Program-made: the position numbers and the translations under genes
Notes under the pieces: model-generated
The model's input: the letters and a program-made list of their open reading frames with translations, nothing else
Database searches by the model: none
What the model was told of the DNA's origin: nothing
Origin: Salinirubellus salinus
GTDB lineage: Archaea; Halobacteriota; Halobacteria; Halobacteriales; Haloarculaceae
Reading direction: 5' to 3'
Length of the DNA: 64,000 nt
Assembly (NCBI RefSeq): GCF_025231485.1
Contig: NZ_CP104003.1
Coordinates: 3,673,960 to 3,737,959 of the forward strand
Shown here: positions 1-7,896 of the stretch, piece by piece
Layout: the number at the start of each line of letters is the position of its first letter
Numbering within the stretch: position 1 is the stretch's first letter

Positions 1-811
1 CGAGGTAGAGCTCCTCGACGGGGTGGGTGAGCTGGAAGCCGAAGATGTCCCAGCCCTCGAACTTCGAGTTGCGGCAGGTGTGGACGTGGCCGGTGCCGGC
101 GCCGTAGACGTCGAAGTCGTTCGAGGACTTGAACCCGTAGCCGTCGTTCTCGCCACGGTGGTTCGATACCTCGGCCTTCCCGTGCATGTCGACGCCGTAG
201 TACGTGTTCCCGTAGGTGTGACAGTGGTCGATGCGGTTGACCTCGCCACTCGCCATGTTCCGGGCGTACGTCGTCGAGATGCCGTGCTTGTCGCCGTTGG
301 CGACGGTACAGTAGCTGACCGTCGTCGCGCGGGCGACCTGGATGCCGGCGGTCAGGGCGTCCTCGACCCAGCAGCCACGGACCTGGATGTTGCGGTCCTG
401 CGGCTGGGAGGCGTCGGACTTCATGACGATGATGCCCCAGCCGTTGTTGGCGCCGCCGTTGTTGCGGGCGTTGCCGTCGACCCGCAGGTTCTCGATGGTC
501 AGGTCGGTGATGGCGCTGGAGCCGGCGTCCACACGGACGGTGAACATGTTGCCCGACCGCCCGCCGGCCTGCCGGAGGACGGAGTCGTACCCCTCGCCGG
601 CGAGGGTGACGCCGCTCTCGCTGGCGCCGAGACTGACACCGACCTCGCTACCGGGGTCGATGCTGTAGTAGTCCGTGTCCGGGTTCGGGACTGCCGGAAT
701 CAGGACCGTGTCGCCGCTGGACGCGTCGTCCAGCGCCGCGTTGATGGCGCCGGAGTCGTCACCGCCGCTGGTGGGGTCCGCGCCGTAGTCCTGGACGTTG
801 AGCGTCGCCAT
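1..811 (-). CDS. Right-handed beta-helix (pectate-lyase-like) protein, partial
   Basis: The first 270 codons are present; the C-terminus lies beyond the left edge. The N-terminus MATLNVQDYGADPTSGGDD followed by SGAINAAL is the classic opening of pectate_lyase_3 / polygalacturonase-type parallel beta-helix proteins. Downstream come short strand-turn repeats rich in Asn and Gly (TIENLRVDGNARNNGG, IQVRGCWVEDALTAGIQV, GEVNRIDHCHTYGNTYYGVDMHG) that match helix coils. No signal peptide is visible, which is odd for a polysaccharide-acting fold. It is the last visible gene of a minus-strand run and starts 1 nt after the stop of the upstream gene, so the two are surely co-translated. A role in binding or cutting a surface glycan is inferred from the neighbouring glycan genes; no catalytic residues can be assigned. 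Confidence 0.85.
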   Translation of the reverse strand, partial: MATLNVQDYGADPTSGGDDSGAINAALDDASSGDTVLIPAVPNPDTDYYSIDPGSEVGVSLGASESGVTLAGEGYDSVLRQAGGRSGNMFTVRVDAGSSAITDLTIENLRVDGNARNNGGANNGWGIIVMKSDASQPQDRNIQVRGCWVEDALTAGIQVARATTVSYCTVANGDKHGISTTYARNMASGEVNRIDHCHTYGNTYYGVDMHGKAEVSNHRGENDGYGFKSSNDFDVYGAGTGHVHTCRNSKFEGWDIFGFQLTHPVEELYL

Positions 812-812
812 G

Positions 813-1361
813 TTACCAGCGCTCGTACTCGAGCGAGAGGGCCAGTGTGACGTCCTCGCTCGCCCCCGAGGTGTCGAGGGTGAGGACGAGGTCCTGCCCG
901 CTGTCGAGTGTGGTGTAGACGTCGTAGTCGGCCTCGTTGCCGTTCACCTTCGAGACGGGGCTGTTGCTCGTCGAGTCGGCGTACACCCGCGCGGTGACCG
1001 ACGAGTCGGCCGAGCCGCCGCCGAGCATCGCCGCGCTCAGGCCGGTCACGCGGTAGGTGGAGCCGTCGCCGGGCAGGCGGAAGAGCTCGTACTCCGCGAG
1101 GCCGCCGCCGTAGGTGGTCATCTGCGTGCTGAACGCGTCCGAGTCGGCGATGGAACCGGCCAGTTGCCAGTTCGAGCCGTCGCCGATGTAGACGGTGCCG
1201 GTGTCGGTCGCGAGGAACTTCGCGCCCGCGGCGGGGTCGTAGTTGCCGCGGTTCGCGTCGAGGTCGCGCAGTTCCACGTCGCGTTCGAGCGCGAGGAAGT
1301 TCTCGTTCAGCGGGACGTGCCAGTCGAGTGTGCCCTGGTCGGGCGTGTCGTATCGTGCCAT
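813..1361 (-). CDS. Tail-fibre-like hypothetical protein
   Basis: A 182-residue protein without signal peptide or membrane segment. The first 70 residues contain LDWHVPLNENFLALERDVEL and then AGAKFLATDTGTVYIGDGSNW, the latter a motif often seen near the tips of phage tail fibres and related surface adhesins. The remainder is predicted beta-rich (ELFRLPGDGSTYRVTGL, DVTLALSLEYERW). It sits between the PPC lipoprotein (39 nt upstream) and the beta-helix protein (1 nt downstream), so all three are probably one operon. I infer a structural or trimerisation partner of the beta-helix protein. The exact family is not recognised. Confidence 0.75.
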   Translation of the reverse strand: MARYDTPDQGTLDWHVPLNENFLALERDVELRDLDANRGNYDPAAGAKFLATDTGTVYIGDGSNWQLAGSIADSDAFSTQMTTYGGGLAEYELFRLPGDGSTYRVTGLSAAMLGGGSADSSVTARVYADSTSNSPVSKVNGNEADYDVYTTLDSGQDLVLTLDTSGASEDVTLALSLEYERW

Positions 1362-1400
1362 GTGTGCCAGTTGGTTGTATCGTGTTCGGGGAGGTGGTCG

Positions 1401-2141
1401 TCAGGCGGTGCCGCCGTAGCCGAGCTCGCCGTAGCCCTGCTCGCCGTAGTCGTCCTCGGGGAGCGGGGTGCCGGTCGGCGTCGGCGTGGCCGTCGGCGTC
1501 GGTGTGGCCGTCTCCGTGGGAGTCGGGGTCGCCGTGTCGCCGCCATCCGGCGGCGAGCCACCCTCTGCGAGGAGGGTGTAGCTTCCCTCGGCGTCGCCGA
1601 TGTCGACGGTCTGGACGAAGTACGTCCCGTCGGTCGGGGCGGTCTTCTCGACCGTGATCGGCTTGCCCTTGCCCACGTACTCGACGTGGAGGTTCGACCC
1701 GTCGGGGGCGTAGATGACCAGCGCTGCCGTCCCCTTCCCCGTCTTCCGGTCGAAGGTGACGGTCATGGTGTCCCCGGCCGTGTAGCCGAGCGAGAACCAG
1801 TCCACCTCGGAGGTGGTGAGTTCGGCGCTCAGTTCGACCCCGCGCGTGAGCGGCGTCGCCGTCGCGCGTTCGTCGTTCGGTTCGGACTCGGCCGTGGTGG
1901 CGACGCTGGCGCCCATCGCGAGCACCGGTGCGCCGCCGTAGCCGTACGCGGCCGACCCGGACGTGATGCCATCGCTGGGCGGCGAGTCGTCGCCGCCGAT
2001 GCACCCGGCGAGCGCCGCCGCCGTGGCGGCTCCCGCGAGCCCACCGAGGTAGGCTCGACGACCGAACGGGTCCAGTCCGGACCCCTCGTCGTCGTCGGGG
2101 TCCGTCGCCCGTTCGTCTCCGGCTGCCAGTTCGCGTGCCAT
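1401..2141 (-). CDS. Tat-exported lipoprotein with PPC domain and YGE/GYG tail
   Basis: The start at MARELAAGDE is chosen because a TTTTATC box lies about 30 nt upstream (2169-2175); a longer reading back to 2210 would include that promoter. Residues 27-46 carry a twin-arginine signal (GRRAYLGGLAGAATAAALAGC) with a lipobox ending at the Cys, so the protein is probably lipid-anchored outside the cell. A PPC (bacterial pre-peptidase C-terminal) beta-sandwich follows (ESEPNDERATATPL to GSYTLLAEG, with the typical DWFSLGYTAGDTMTVTF). A TPTPT-rich linker and a peculiar C-terminal DDYGEQGYGELGYGGTA complete it. PPC domains usually help secreted enzymes attach or mature; here there is no enzyme domain. 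It heads the operon with the tail-fibre-like and beta-helix genes. Confidence 0.85.
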   Translation of the reverse strand: MARELAAGDERATDPDDDEGSGLDPFGRRAYLGGLAGAATAAALAGCIGGDDSPPSDGITSGSAAYGYGGAPVLAMGASVATTAESEPNDERATATPLTRGVELSAELTTSEVDWFSLGYTAGDTMTVTFDRKTGKGTAALVIYAPDGSNLHVEYVGKGKPITVEKTAPTDGTYFVQTVDIGDAEGSYTLLAEGGSPPDGGDTATPTPTETATPTPTATPTPTGTPLPEDDYGEQGYGELGYGGTA

Positions 2142-2168
2142 TGCGACCTTCCCTACCGAAGAGACGGC

Positions 2169-2207
2169 GATAAAACTCCCAATACTCTCGGTTATCAGAG
2201 TCGGGAG
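2169..2207 (-). promoter_or_regulatory. TATA-like box plus imperfect inverted repeat upstream of PPC lipoprotein
   Basis: On the minus strand TTTTATC (2169-2175) lies about 30 nt before the chosen ATG at 2141, the distance expected for a leaderless haloarchaeal transcript. Immediately upstream is an inverted repeat, CTCCC-aat-ACTCT...AGAGT-c-GGGAG (2176-2207), which would cover the BRE position. It looks like an operator; the binding protein is unknown. Confidence 0.5.
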
Positions 2208-2221
2208 CAAGCCTTTAGTAA

Positions 2222-2284
2222 AGAACGTCTTGGAACCCAGAACGTCTTGATAACCTTTCTGGCCGGCTCGGAGTTAAGCCGGCC
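2222..2284. repeat. 11-bp direct repeat and 8-bp perfect hairpin in intergenic region
   Basis: AGAACGTCTTG occurs twice (2222-2232 and 2239-2249), 17 bp apart start to start. It is followed by a perfect 8-bp inverted repeat GGCCGGCT/AGCCGGCC (2261-2268 and 2277-2284). The rest of 2142-2436 is AT-richer than its surroundings and holds no gene that I can see. The hairpin could serve as a terminator of the minus-strand membrane-protein gene ending at 2437; the direct repeats could be regulator sites. Confidence 0.4.
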
Positions 2285-2436
2285 GCTGTCTGGCGATTTC
2301 GCCGTCGAAACCGAGCGACTGCGGCTCAGTTCTCGATAGCTCCGACACCCGAAAATTCACGAATTCGTGAGTGTCTCGAACCTATGACTGTCACAAATAA
2401 CCAACGGACGGAGGCGGGTGTGGGGGGCCGAAGTTG

Positions 2437-4392
2437 TCACTCGGCAATCGTGTCAGGCGCTGCACGGTCGAGGCGGGCCGCGCCGGTAGGTGGCGCGAGG
2501 TCGGCGTCGGCGTCAGCGTCGGCGTCGAGCGTCCCGGTCACCCGGTACGTGTCGAGCTCGCCGTTGTCGTAGACGTGCGCGACGGTGGGGTCGTGTTCGA
2601 GTCGGGCGAAGTCCTCCGGGGTGTAGCGCCACTGGCTCCGGTAGTCCGGGAACTTCTCGGGGTAGGAGATACGCCCGAGTTCGCTGACGACGAAGTACCG
2701 GTCGGCCTCGAGGCTGGCACCGAACGTCGGGCGTTCGGTGTAGTTGAAGTGAGCGGGGATGCCCGGGTCCTCGAACGCTCCGACCGGGAGGTCGGTCCAG
2801 ACGCCGAACTGGGCGTGGTGGTGTCGCTCCATGCCCACGCCGAGCGTGCTGATGGCGAGGTCGGGGTCCCGGTGTTCGAACACCCACCCGGTGCCCTCGA
2901 GCTCCTGCTGGGTCACCTGGTGGTTCTCCAGCGACGCCAGCGGGGAGTAGAACAGGGCGAACACGGTGACGAACGTCAGCGAGACGACGGCGACGACCAC
3001 CACGACCCGACCGACCGTCGGCCGGAGCCAGTCCGACTCGGGCGGCTGCGGCCTCCCCCGCCGACCCCACCCCTGGCGGTCGTCCCGGCCCAGTCGGTCA
3101 GTCCAGTCCGCGCCGTGCCAGAGGTGGCCCACCACGATCCCGGCCGGCACCAGTCCGAGGTAGACCCCGAACAGCAGCGGGCGGCTGTAGTCGAGCGGGA
3201 GGCTGAACACGAACAGCAGGGCCGAGAGCCCGGTGAACAGCACCGTCCCGGCGACGAGCGTGAGTCCCGCGCGGGTGAACCCCCGGCGCCCACGGAGCTC
3301 CCCGACCAGCAGGTAGAGCACGTAGAGTCCCGTCAGCCCGACGACGACGAGCGGGATGACGTACCTGAGCGCGGCGACCCGGAGCAGGTCGAGTAGCGCC
3401 GGCTGGCTCGACTCCACCGTGGAGGTGTACGAGTCGAGCGTCGAGGGACCGCCGCCGACGCCCAGCAGGCGGTTCACCGTGTCGCGGAACTTGAAGACGA
3501 TGCCGGCGAACTGGAGGTACCAGGTGGCGAACGCGCTGACCGTGACGTAGCCGGCGAGGGCGGGACTCCGCGCGTCGGCCGCGAACCCGAGGCTTCCGGT
3601 GACCGCGTACGCTCCGAAGACGAACAGGACGAAGAACGCCGTCAGCGGGTGGTAGAGCACCAGCGAGACGAGCGCGACGACGAGCGCTATGCGCGGGCCG
3701 ATGGAGCCGGTCCGCTGGCCGTAGAAGAACAGGTACAGCACCAGCGGCACCAGCAACAGGCTCTGGGCGTACGGCGAGGTGTTGACGTGGGCGGTGGTGC
3801 CGATCGGGACGGCGAGGATGGCCGTCGCGGCGATGGCCTGCCGACGGTCCCCGGACACCTCCGCCAGCAGCAGGTAGAGCCCGGCGATGGAGGTGAACGT
3901 CACGAACGGCGTGATGCCGTTGATGACGTGCATCGGGTCGACGCCGGTTGCGTAGGCGAACGCCAGCACCAGCATGTGGATGTTCGGGTAGATGTTCGTC
4001 GGGTAGAACTCCCGGTTGCTGGCGGTCCCGAAGATGTCGATGCTGCGGACGAACCCGACGTGGCTGAGCACGTCTGCCCGGCCGTAGACGGGGTAGCCCC
4101 GGACGTACGGCAGCACCAGCAGCGTCACGATGGTGAGCAACAGGACGGCCAGCAGGACGACCCAGGCCCCGGTGCGGGCCTCGGGGTCGAACGCACGGGC
4201 GAGGAGGCCGGCCTGCGCGACGAGGATGGCGCCCACCACGAAGACCCAGAAGGCCGTCGGGAGGGCCTCGTAGAGCGATATCTCGTAGCCGGGCGCGGGA
4301 CCGACGAACAGCAGCGTGAGGACGGCGGCCACGAGGAGCCAGAGGCTCACGGCCGCCAGCACCTTCACCCGTCGGTCACCGGTCACGTCCAT
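2437..4392 (-). CDS. Polytopic membrane protein, GT-C/polymerase-like
   Basis: About 651 residues with roughly a dozen hydrophobic segments in the first two thirds, then a soluble C-terminal domain ending in YDNGELDTYRV, the type of outer-face domain found in GT-C oligosaccharyl/mannosyl transferases and polymerases. The loop after the early helices contains YGRADVLSHVGFVRSIDIFG, where acidic and His residues in a GT-C active-site loop would be expected. ATG at 4392 (MDVTGDRR) is preferred because a TTTACTATG box lies about 30 nt upstream; an ATG at 4422 falls inside that box. The tail has an Asp-Ala repeat (DADADADAD). Neighbouring glycosyltransferases and a flippase suggest transfer or polymerisation of surface glycan; the substrate is unknown. 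Confidence 0.75.
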   Translation of the reverse strand: MDVTGDRRVKVLAAVSLWLLVAAVLTLLFVGPAPGYEISLYEALPTAFWVFVVGAILVAQAGLLARAFDPEARTGAWVVLLAVLLLTIVTLLVLPYVRGYPVYGRADVLSHVGFVRSIDIFGTASNREFYPTNIYPNIHMLVLAFAYATGVDPMHVINGITPFVTFTSIAGLYLLLAEVSGDRRQAIAATAILAVPIGTTAHVNTSPYAQSLLLVPLVLYLFFYGQRTGSIGPRIALVVALVSLVLYHPLTAFFVLFVFGAYAVTGSLGFAADARSPALAGYVTVSAFATWYLQFAGIVFKFRDTVNRLLGVGGGPSTLDSYTSTVESSQPALLDLLRVAALRYVIPLVVVGLTGLYVLYLLVGELRGRRGFTRAGLTLVAGTVLFTGLSALLFVFSLPLDYSRPLLFGVYLGLVPAGIVVGHLWHGADWTDRLGRDDRQGWGRRGRPQPPESDWLRPTVGRVVVVVAVVSLTFVTVFALFYSPLASLENHQVTQQELEGTGWVFEHRDPDLAISTLGVGMERHHHAQFGVWTDLPVGAFEDPGIPAHFNYTERPTFGASLEADRYFVVSELGRISYPEKFPDYRSQWRYTPEDFARLEHDPTVAHVYDNGELDTYRVTGTLDADADADADLAPPTGAARLDRAAPDTIAE

Positions 4393-4544
4393 CTCGCACC
4401 ACCGTAGATTCGGATACTGCATAGTAAACTCCAGGCTAAACGGGGGTGAAACGCGGCCACGCGAGCCCCGTCGCTCGGGACGCGCCCACCCACCCCCCAG
4501 CTCGGCCGACAACCACAAATCACGGGGGTGTGTACCCCCCGGAC

Positions 4545-4823
4545 GTGTCCACCGACCTCGACACCGTCCGGAGCCCGCGTGAGCAGACGCTCCGCTGGTC
4601 CGGGGTCTGGGTGCTGTTCGCCGTCGTGTTGCTCGCCGCGTTGCAACTGCTGACGCTCGAACTGTTCTTCGTCGTCGCGTACATCGGCGTCCTCGCCATC
4701 AGCGGCGTCTACGCCCCACGGCCCCCTGCGCCGCGCTGGTGGCGACGGCTCAGGCTCCTGCTGGCGGCGGGGTTCGTCGTCCTCGCGTACGTCGTCGTCG
4801 AACAGGCCCTGCAGTTCCTCTGA
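4545..4823 (+). CDS. Small membrane protein
   Basis: A 92-residue protein starting at GTG (VSTDLDTVRSPREQ), with two hydrophobic stretches (WVLFAVVLLAALQLLTLELF and VVAYIGVLAISGVY) and a third near the C-terminus (LLLAAGFVVLAYVVVEQAL) after a basic PRWWRRLRL loop. The start follows a GGGGGT-gtgt-ACCCCC hairpin (4524-4539). A longer upstream reading is possible but has non-coding-like composition. It is divergent from the large membrane protein and convergent, 14 nt apart, with the DUF1616 gene. No family recognised; an accessory role in the glycan machinery is only inferred. Confidence 0.65.
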   Translation: MSTDLDTVRSPREQTLRWSGVWVLFAVVLLAALQLLTLELFFVVAYIGVLAISGVYAPRPPAPRWWRRLRLLLAAGFVVLAYVVVEQALQFL

Positions 4824-4837
4824 CCGGGAGACGGCGC

Positions 4838-5908
4838 TCACGTCGCCACTCCGTCGTCCCCGTCTACGTCCACCCAGATGTGGGCCGCGCGATGCGCGGT
4901 CTCCGTCGACGGTGACGGGGGCGCGTCCCCGACGTACAGGAGGTACGTCAGCCGGAGGTCCTCGCCGGTCAGCGCGCCGGTCGGTGTCACGTCGTGGGGG
5001 CCCTGCCAGTCCTCGCCGGCGGCGAGCGACCGCTGGAACCGGTCGAGTTCGGCCGACTCGACGACGCGGCCGTCGTCGTCCAGCCGCTGGAGTTCGACGA
5101 CCACGGTGTACTCGGCGGCGCGCTCCTCGTGGTTCGCGATCTCGACGTAGAGCGTCTCTGACTCCTCGGCGACCAGCGTCTCGGGGTAGTCACGTGCCAC
5201 CAGGTCGCCGTCCGGGCTCTGGGTCAGCAGGCCGAAGCCGGTGAAGCGCTCGCCGTTCGTGGGGACGCCCACCGCGGCGGCCAGCCCCACTGTCGCCACC
5301 ACCAACCCGGCCACGAGGGCGACGTTCAGGGCGATGTCGAAGCGGTCCGTGCCGTCCACGGCCGTCGGGTCGTCGCTCGCCCGGCCGTCGGTCCGGAGCC
5401 ACGTCCAGAGGGTCCCGAGCCAGGTGCCGACTCGGAGCCCGAACCGGCGGGCAGCCGGTCGCTGCAGGCGACGGTACGCGGCCACTGCGGCCGCGAGGAC
5501 GGTGAAAGCGGCGAGCGTCGGCAGCACAGTCCCGACCTGGATGCCCGCGGGCGAGAAACTGTGGAGGATGCCGGCCAGCGGCGTGACGAACAGGCTCAAT
5601 CCGACCGTCAGTACGAGGCGTGCCCCCGGCTCGATGTTGTACAGCCCGTCGACGGCCCCCTCGGTGTGGTCCTCGAGGGACCGCTCGGGGAACAGCGCCG
5701 CGACGAGGGCGTACCCGGGGAGGACGAAGACGAACAGGGCACCGAGGACCACCCGGAGCGGCGAGGGAGCCCCCCCGCCGAGCGCGAGGGTCAGGAGCGC
5801 GAGGGCAACCACCGCCACGAGGTCGACGGGCAGTCGCTGGGAGAGCGTCGCGTCCACCGCTGTGTTCGTCGTTCGGGTCACTGGAATCAGTACGGAGGTG
5901 ATGCACAT
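4838..5908 (-). CDS. DUF1616 family membrane protein
   Basis: 356 residues. Transmembrane segments at about residues 28-75 and 100-145 flank the conserved LGALFVFVLPGYALVAALFPE stretch characteristic of DUF1616. A further helix near residue 195-215 is followed by an extracellular beta domain (ETLYVEIANHEERAAEYTVVVELQ). Family members are frequent in archaeal exopolysaccharide and S-layer glycosylation clusters, but the biochemical role is unknown. An alternative start is the in-frame GTG at 5881 (VTRTTNTAV), because CTTATG lies 25-30 nt before it; the ATG at 5908 has a GACATATACC box about 40 nt upstream. Its neighbours are glycan genes on both sides. Confidence 0.85.
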   Translation of the reverse strand: MCITSVLIPVTRTTNTAVDATLSQRLPVDLVAVVALALLTLALGGGAPSPLRVVLGALFVFVLPGYALVAALFPERSLEDHTEGAVDGLYNIEPGARLVLTVGLSLFVTPLAGILHSFSPAGIQVGTVLPTLAAFTVLAAAVAAYRRLQRPAARRFGLRVGTWLGTLWTWLRTDGRASDDPTAVDGTDRFDIALNVALVAGLVVATVGLAAAVGVPTNGERFTGFGLLTQSPDGDLVARDYPETLVAEESETLYVEIANHEERAAEYTVVVELQRLDDDGRVVESAELDRFQRSLAAGEDWQGPHDVTPTGALTGEDLRLTYLLYVGDAPPSPSTETAHRAAHIWVDVDGDDGVAT

Positions 5909-5982
5909 AAGGTCGGAGTTGGTGTGCGCTCACGGGAGAAGGTATATGTCCGCCACCGCTCAAAAAGGAGGAGAAGCAGTCC

Positions 5983-6015
5983 GTGTCACCGACGAGAAAG
6001 GGTGTACAAGAGTGA
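5983..6015 (+). CDS. Possible 10-codon mini-ORF coupled to the next gene
   Basis: GTG TCA CCG ... GAG TGA encodes MSPTRKGVQE. A good Shine-Dalgarno-like GGAGGAG sits at 5967-5973, about 10 nt before the GTG, and a TATATG box is at 5943-5948. Its TGA overlaps the GTG start of the downstream gene (GTGA, 6012-6015). It may let ribosomes reinitiate on the main gene. The evidence is positional only. Confidence 0.3.
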   Translation: MSPTRKGVQE

Positions 6016-6896
6016 GTGGGAACGATACCGAGACAGACCCGGTCGACGAGCGCGCGACGGCGGCGACGCAACTCCTCGCCGGTGAGGCAGTGAAGACGAG
6101 CGGTCCCGACACCGAGCGGTCCCGGCGCCGTGGCCAGCGACGCGAGCGGGAATCCGGACGGACCGTCGCGGGTCAGGACCGCCGGTCGGTCGGCTGGGCC
6201 GTCGCGTTCGCCGTCCTCGGCCTCGCGGCGGCCGCCGTGTCGGCCGCCGGCCTCGTCGCTCCCGAGACGCAGGGTATCGTCGCCGCGCTGGGTGGGGCCG
6301 GCGTGTTCCTCTCGTTGCTGACGCTCGCGCTCTCGCCGACGACACACGACGGCCGCGAGACGGCGCTGTTCGAGCGTGTCGCAGGCAACTACGAACGGGC
6401 CGCGGCCGACCTCGGCCTCGCCACGGCGCACTACTACGTCCCGACCGGCGGCGAGCCGCCGGTCAGGCTGTTCCGTCCGCGCGAGGCCGACGCGCCGGTC
6501 CCGTCGGTCGACAAACTGTCCGCGACGTTCGTGGGCCGGCGCGACGCGGGTGGGCTGCTCGGGCTGGCGCTGGACCCGAGCGGGCTCGCCCTGCTGGATG
6601 AGGTGGACGCGGACCTGCCCGACGAGCCACTGACGCTCGCCGGCGAGCTCTGCGGGGCGGCGGTCGACCGGATGGAGGTTGCCGAGATCGCCCAGCCGAA
6701 CGTGGACGTCGACACCGGCCGGGCGACGGTGGCGTTCCGCGGGACGGCCTACGGCTCCATCGAGCGGTTCGACCACCCCGTCCGCTCGTTCGTCGGCGTC
6801 GGTCTCGCACTCGGGTTGGACCGGCCGGTCCGGACGGAGGTCGTCGAGACGCCGGACGGGGAGTTCCGCATCCGGTACACCTGGCAGACGAGGTGA
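6012..6896 (+). CDS. Membrane-associated hypothetical protein in glycan cluster
   Basis: 294 residues from the GTG at 6012 (VSGNDTETDPVDERATAATQLL). An in-frame ATG at 5946 lies inside the TATATG promoter-like box, so it is not used here. Two adjacent hydrophobic helices (about residues 59-107: VGWAVAFAVLGLAAAAVSAAGLV and IVAALGGAGVFLSLLTLAL) split a charged N-terminus from a 185-residue soluble domain with alternating strands (VRLFRPREADAPVPS, LALDPSGLALLDEVDADLP, TVAFRGTAYGSIERFDHPV). It resembles a recurrent haloarchaeal family found next to DUF1616 genes; no function is known. Transcription diverges from the DUF1616 gene across a short shared promoter region. Confidence 0.7.
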   Translation: MSGNDTETDPVDERATAATQLLAGEAVKTSGPDTERSRRRGQRRERESGRTVAGQDRRSVGWAVAFAVLGLAAAAVSAAGLVAPETQGIVAALGGAGVFLSLLTLALSPTTHDGRETALFERVAGNYERAAADLGLATAHYYVPTGGEPPVRLFRPREADAPVPSVDKLSATFVGRRDAGGLLGLALDPSGLALLDEVDADLPDEPLTLAGELCGAAVDRMEVAEIAQPNVDVDTGRATVAFRGTAYGSIERFDHPVRSFVGVGLALGLDRPVRTEVVETPDGEFRIRYTWQTR

Positions 6897-6926
6897 GGTG
6901 AGCGCGCTCGCTGCGCTCGACGGTAC

Positions 6927-7895
6927 TCAGACCCCCAGCGACTGCACCCGGCGTGCGAGCCGGTGGGTGGTCGTCCCGCCCGCGGCCGCGAAGAGGTACG
7001 GGTAGAACCGCGACTCCAGCGGGTAGGCCAGCACCGCCCGGAGGAAGTAACGCCGGGCCTCGGGGTAGTGACCGGTGGCGAACGCGTCGGTGCCGGCGCG
7101 GAACGCGGCCCAGCCCCGGAGGCGCCGGGCGGCCCGCCCCGAGAACTCGGGGGCGTGTTTCTCGACGAACCGCCGGTGGCTCTCGTCGGTCCGGTCGAAG
7201 CTCTCCGAGAGGCGGTCTGCCGAGGTGAAGTCGTACTCGACGAGCGGCTCAGGTAGGCGGACGAACCTGGTCACCCGCGAGAGCCGCAGGAACCAGTCGA
7301 GGTCCTCCCACGCCGGCATCGCTGCGTCGAACGGGTGCTCGCGGGCGAGGGCGGTCCGCACGCAGACGACCGACATCGAGCCGACGACGTTCCGGCAGGC
7401 GAGTTCACCCGTCAGGTCCGCGTCGGCCACGTCGGGCGGGACGTGCTCGCGCCGGCCGTCGGGCCGGAGTTCGACCGTGCCGGTGTAACAGAGGCCGGCG
7501 TCCGGGGCGGCCTCGAGAGCCGTGACCTGCCGGCCCACCTTCTCGGGGCGCCACGCGTCGTCGTCGTCGAGGAAGGCGACGTACGCCCCGCGGGCCGCCT
7601 CGACCCCCGTGTTCCGGGCCGCGCCGGCCCCCGAGTGGCCCCCCTCGCGGCGGTAGACGACTCGCTCGAGGGTGTCGGTGTCGAGGTGGGCGAGCAGGTC
7701 CACCGCGCGCTCGGCGGGGTTGTCGTCCACGACGACGAGTTCGAGCGGGCGGTAGGTCTGCGCGAGGACGCTCTCGACGGCTCGGACCAGCCCCTCGGGG
7801 CGGGAGTGGGTGGGGACGACGCAGGTGACGAGCGGTCGCTCGCCGCCGTCTCCGTCTCCGGCCCCGCTCTCGCCGTCCCGAGCGGCCCCGACCAT
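6927..7895 (-). CDS. Glycosyltransferase family 2
   Basis: 322 residues. After an acidic 20-residue leader comes a GT-A fold: LVTCVVPTHSRPEGLVRAV, the nucleotide-binding VVVDDNPAE, the GGHSGAGAARNTGVEAARGAYVAFLDDDD segment (DDDD being the DXD-type metal/donor motif), and the acceptor-side WEDLDWFLRLSR where Glu-Asp is the expected base. The C-terminal 80 residues (RAARRLRGWAAFRAG...) are helical and amphipathic, suggesting membrane association. It starts 1 nt after the FG-GAP gene, so the two are translationally coupled. It most likely adds a sugar to a surface glycan or lipid-linked intermediate; donor unknown. Confidence 0.9.
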   Translation of the reverse strand: MVGAARDGESGAGDGDGGERPLVTCVVPTHSRPEGLVRAVESVLAQTYRPLELVVVDDNPAERAVDLLAHLDTDTLERVVYRREGGHSGAGAARNTGVEAARGAYVAFLDDDDAWRPEKVGRQVTALEAAPDAGLCYTGTVELRPDGRREHVPPDVADADLTGELACRNVVGSMSVVCVRTALAREHPFDAAMPAWEDLDWFLRLSRVTRFVRLPEPLVEYDFTSADRLSESFDRTDESHRRFVEKHAPEFSGRAARRLRGWAAFRAGTDAFATGHYPEARRYFLRAVLAYPLESRFYPYLFAAAGGTTTHRLARRVQSLGV

Positions 7896-7896
7896 C

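Noticed and set aside
5946-6011. ATG at 5946 as start of the 6012 gene
   Set aside because: It lies within the TATATG promoter-like box; the extra 22 residues look non-coding and a GTG with coupling and RBS context follows.
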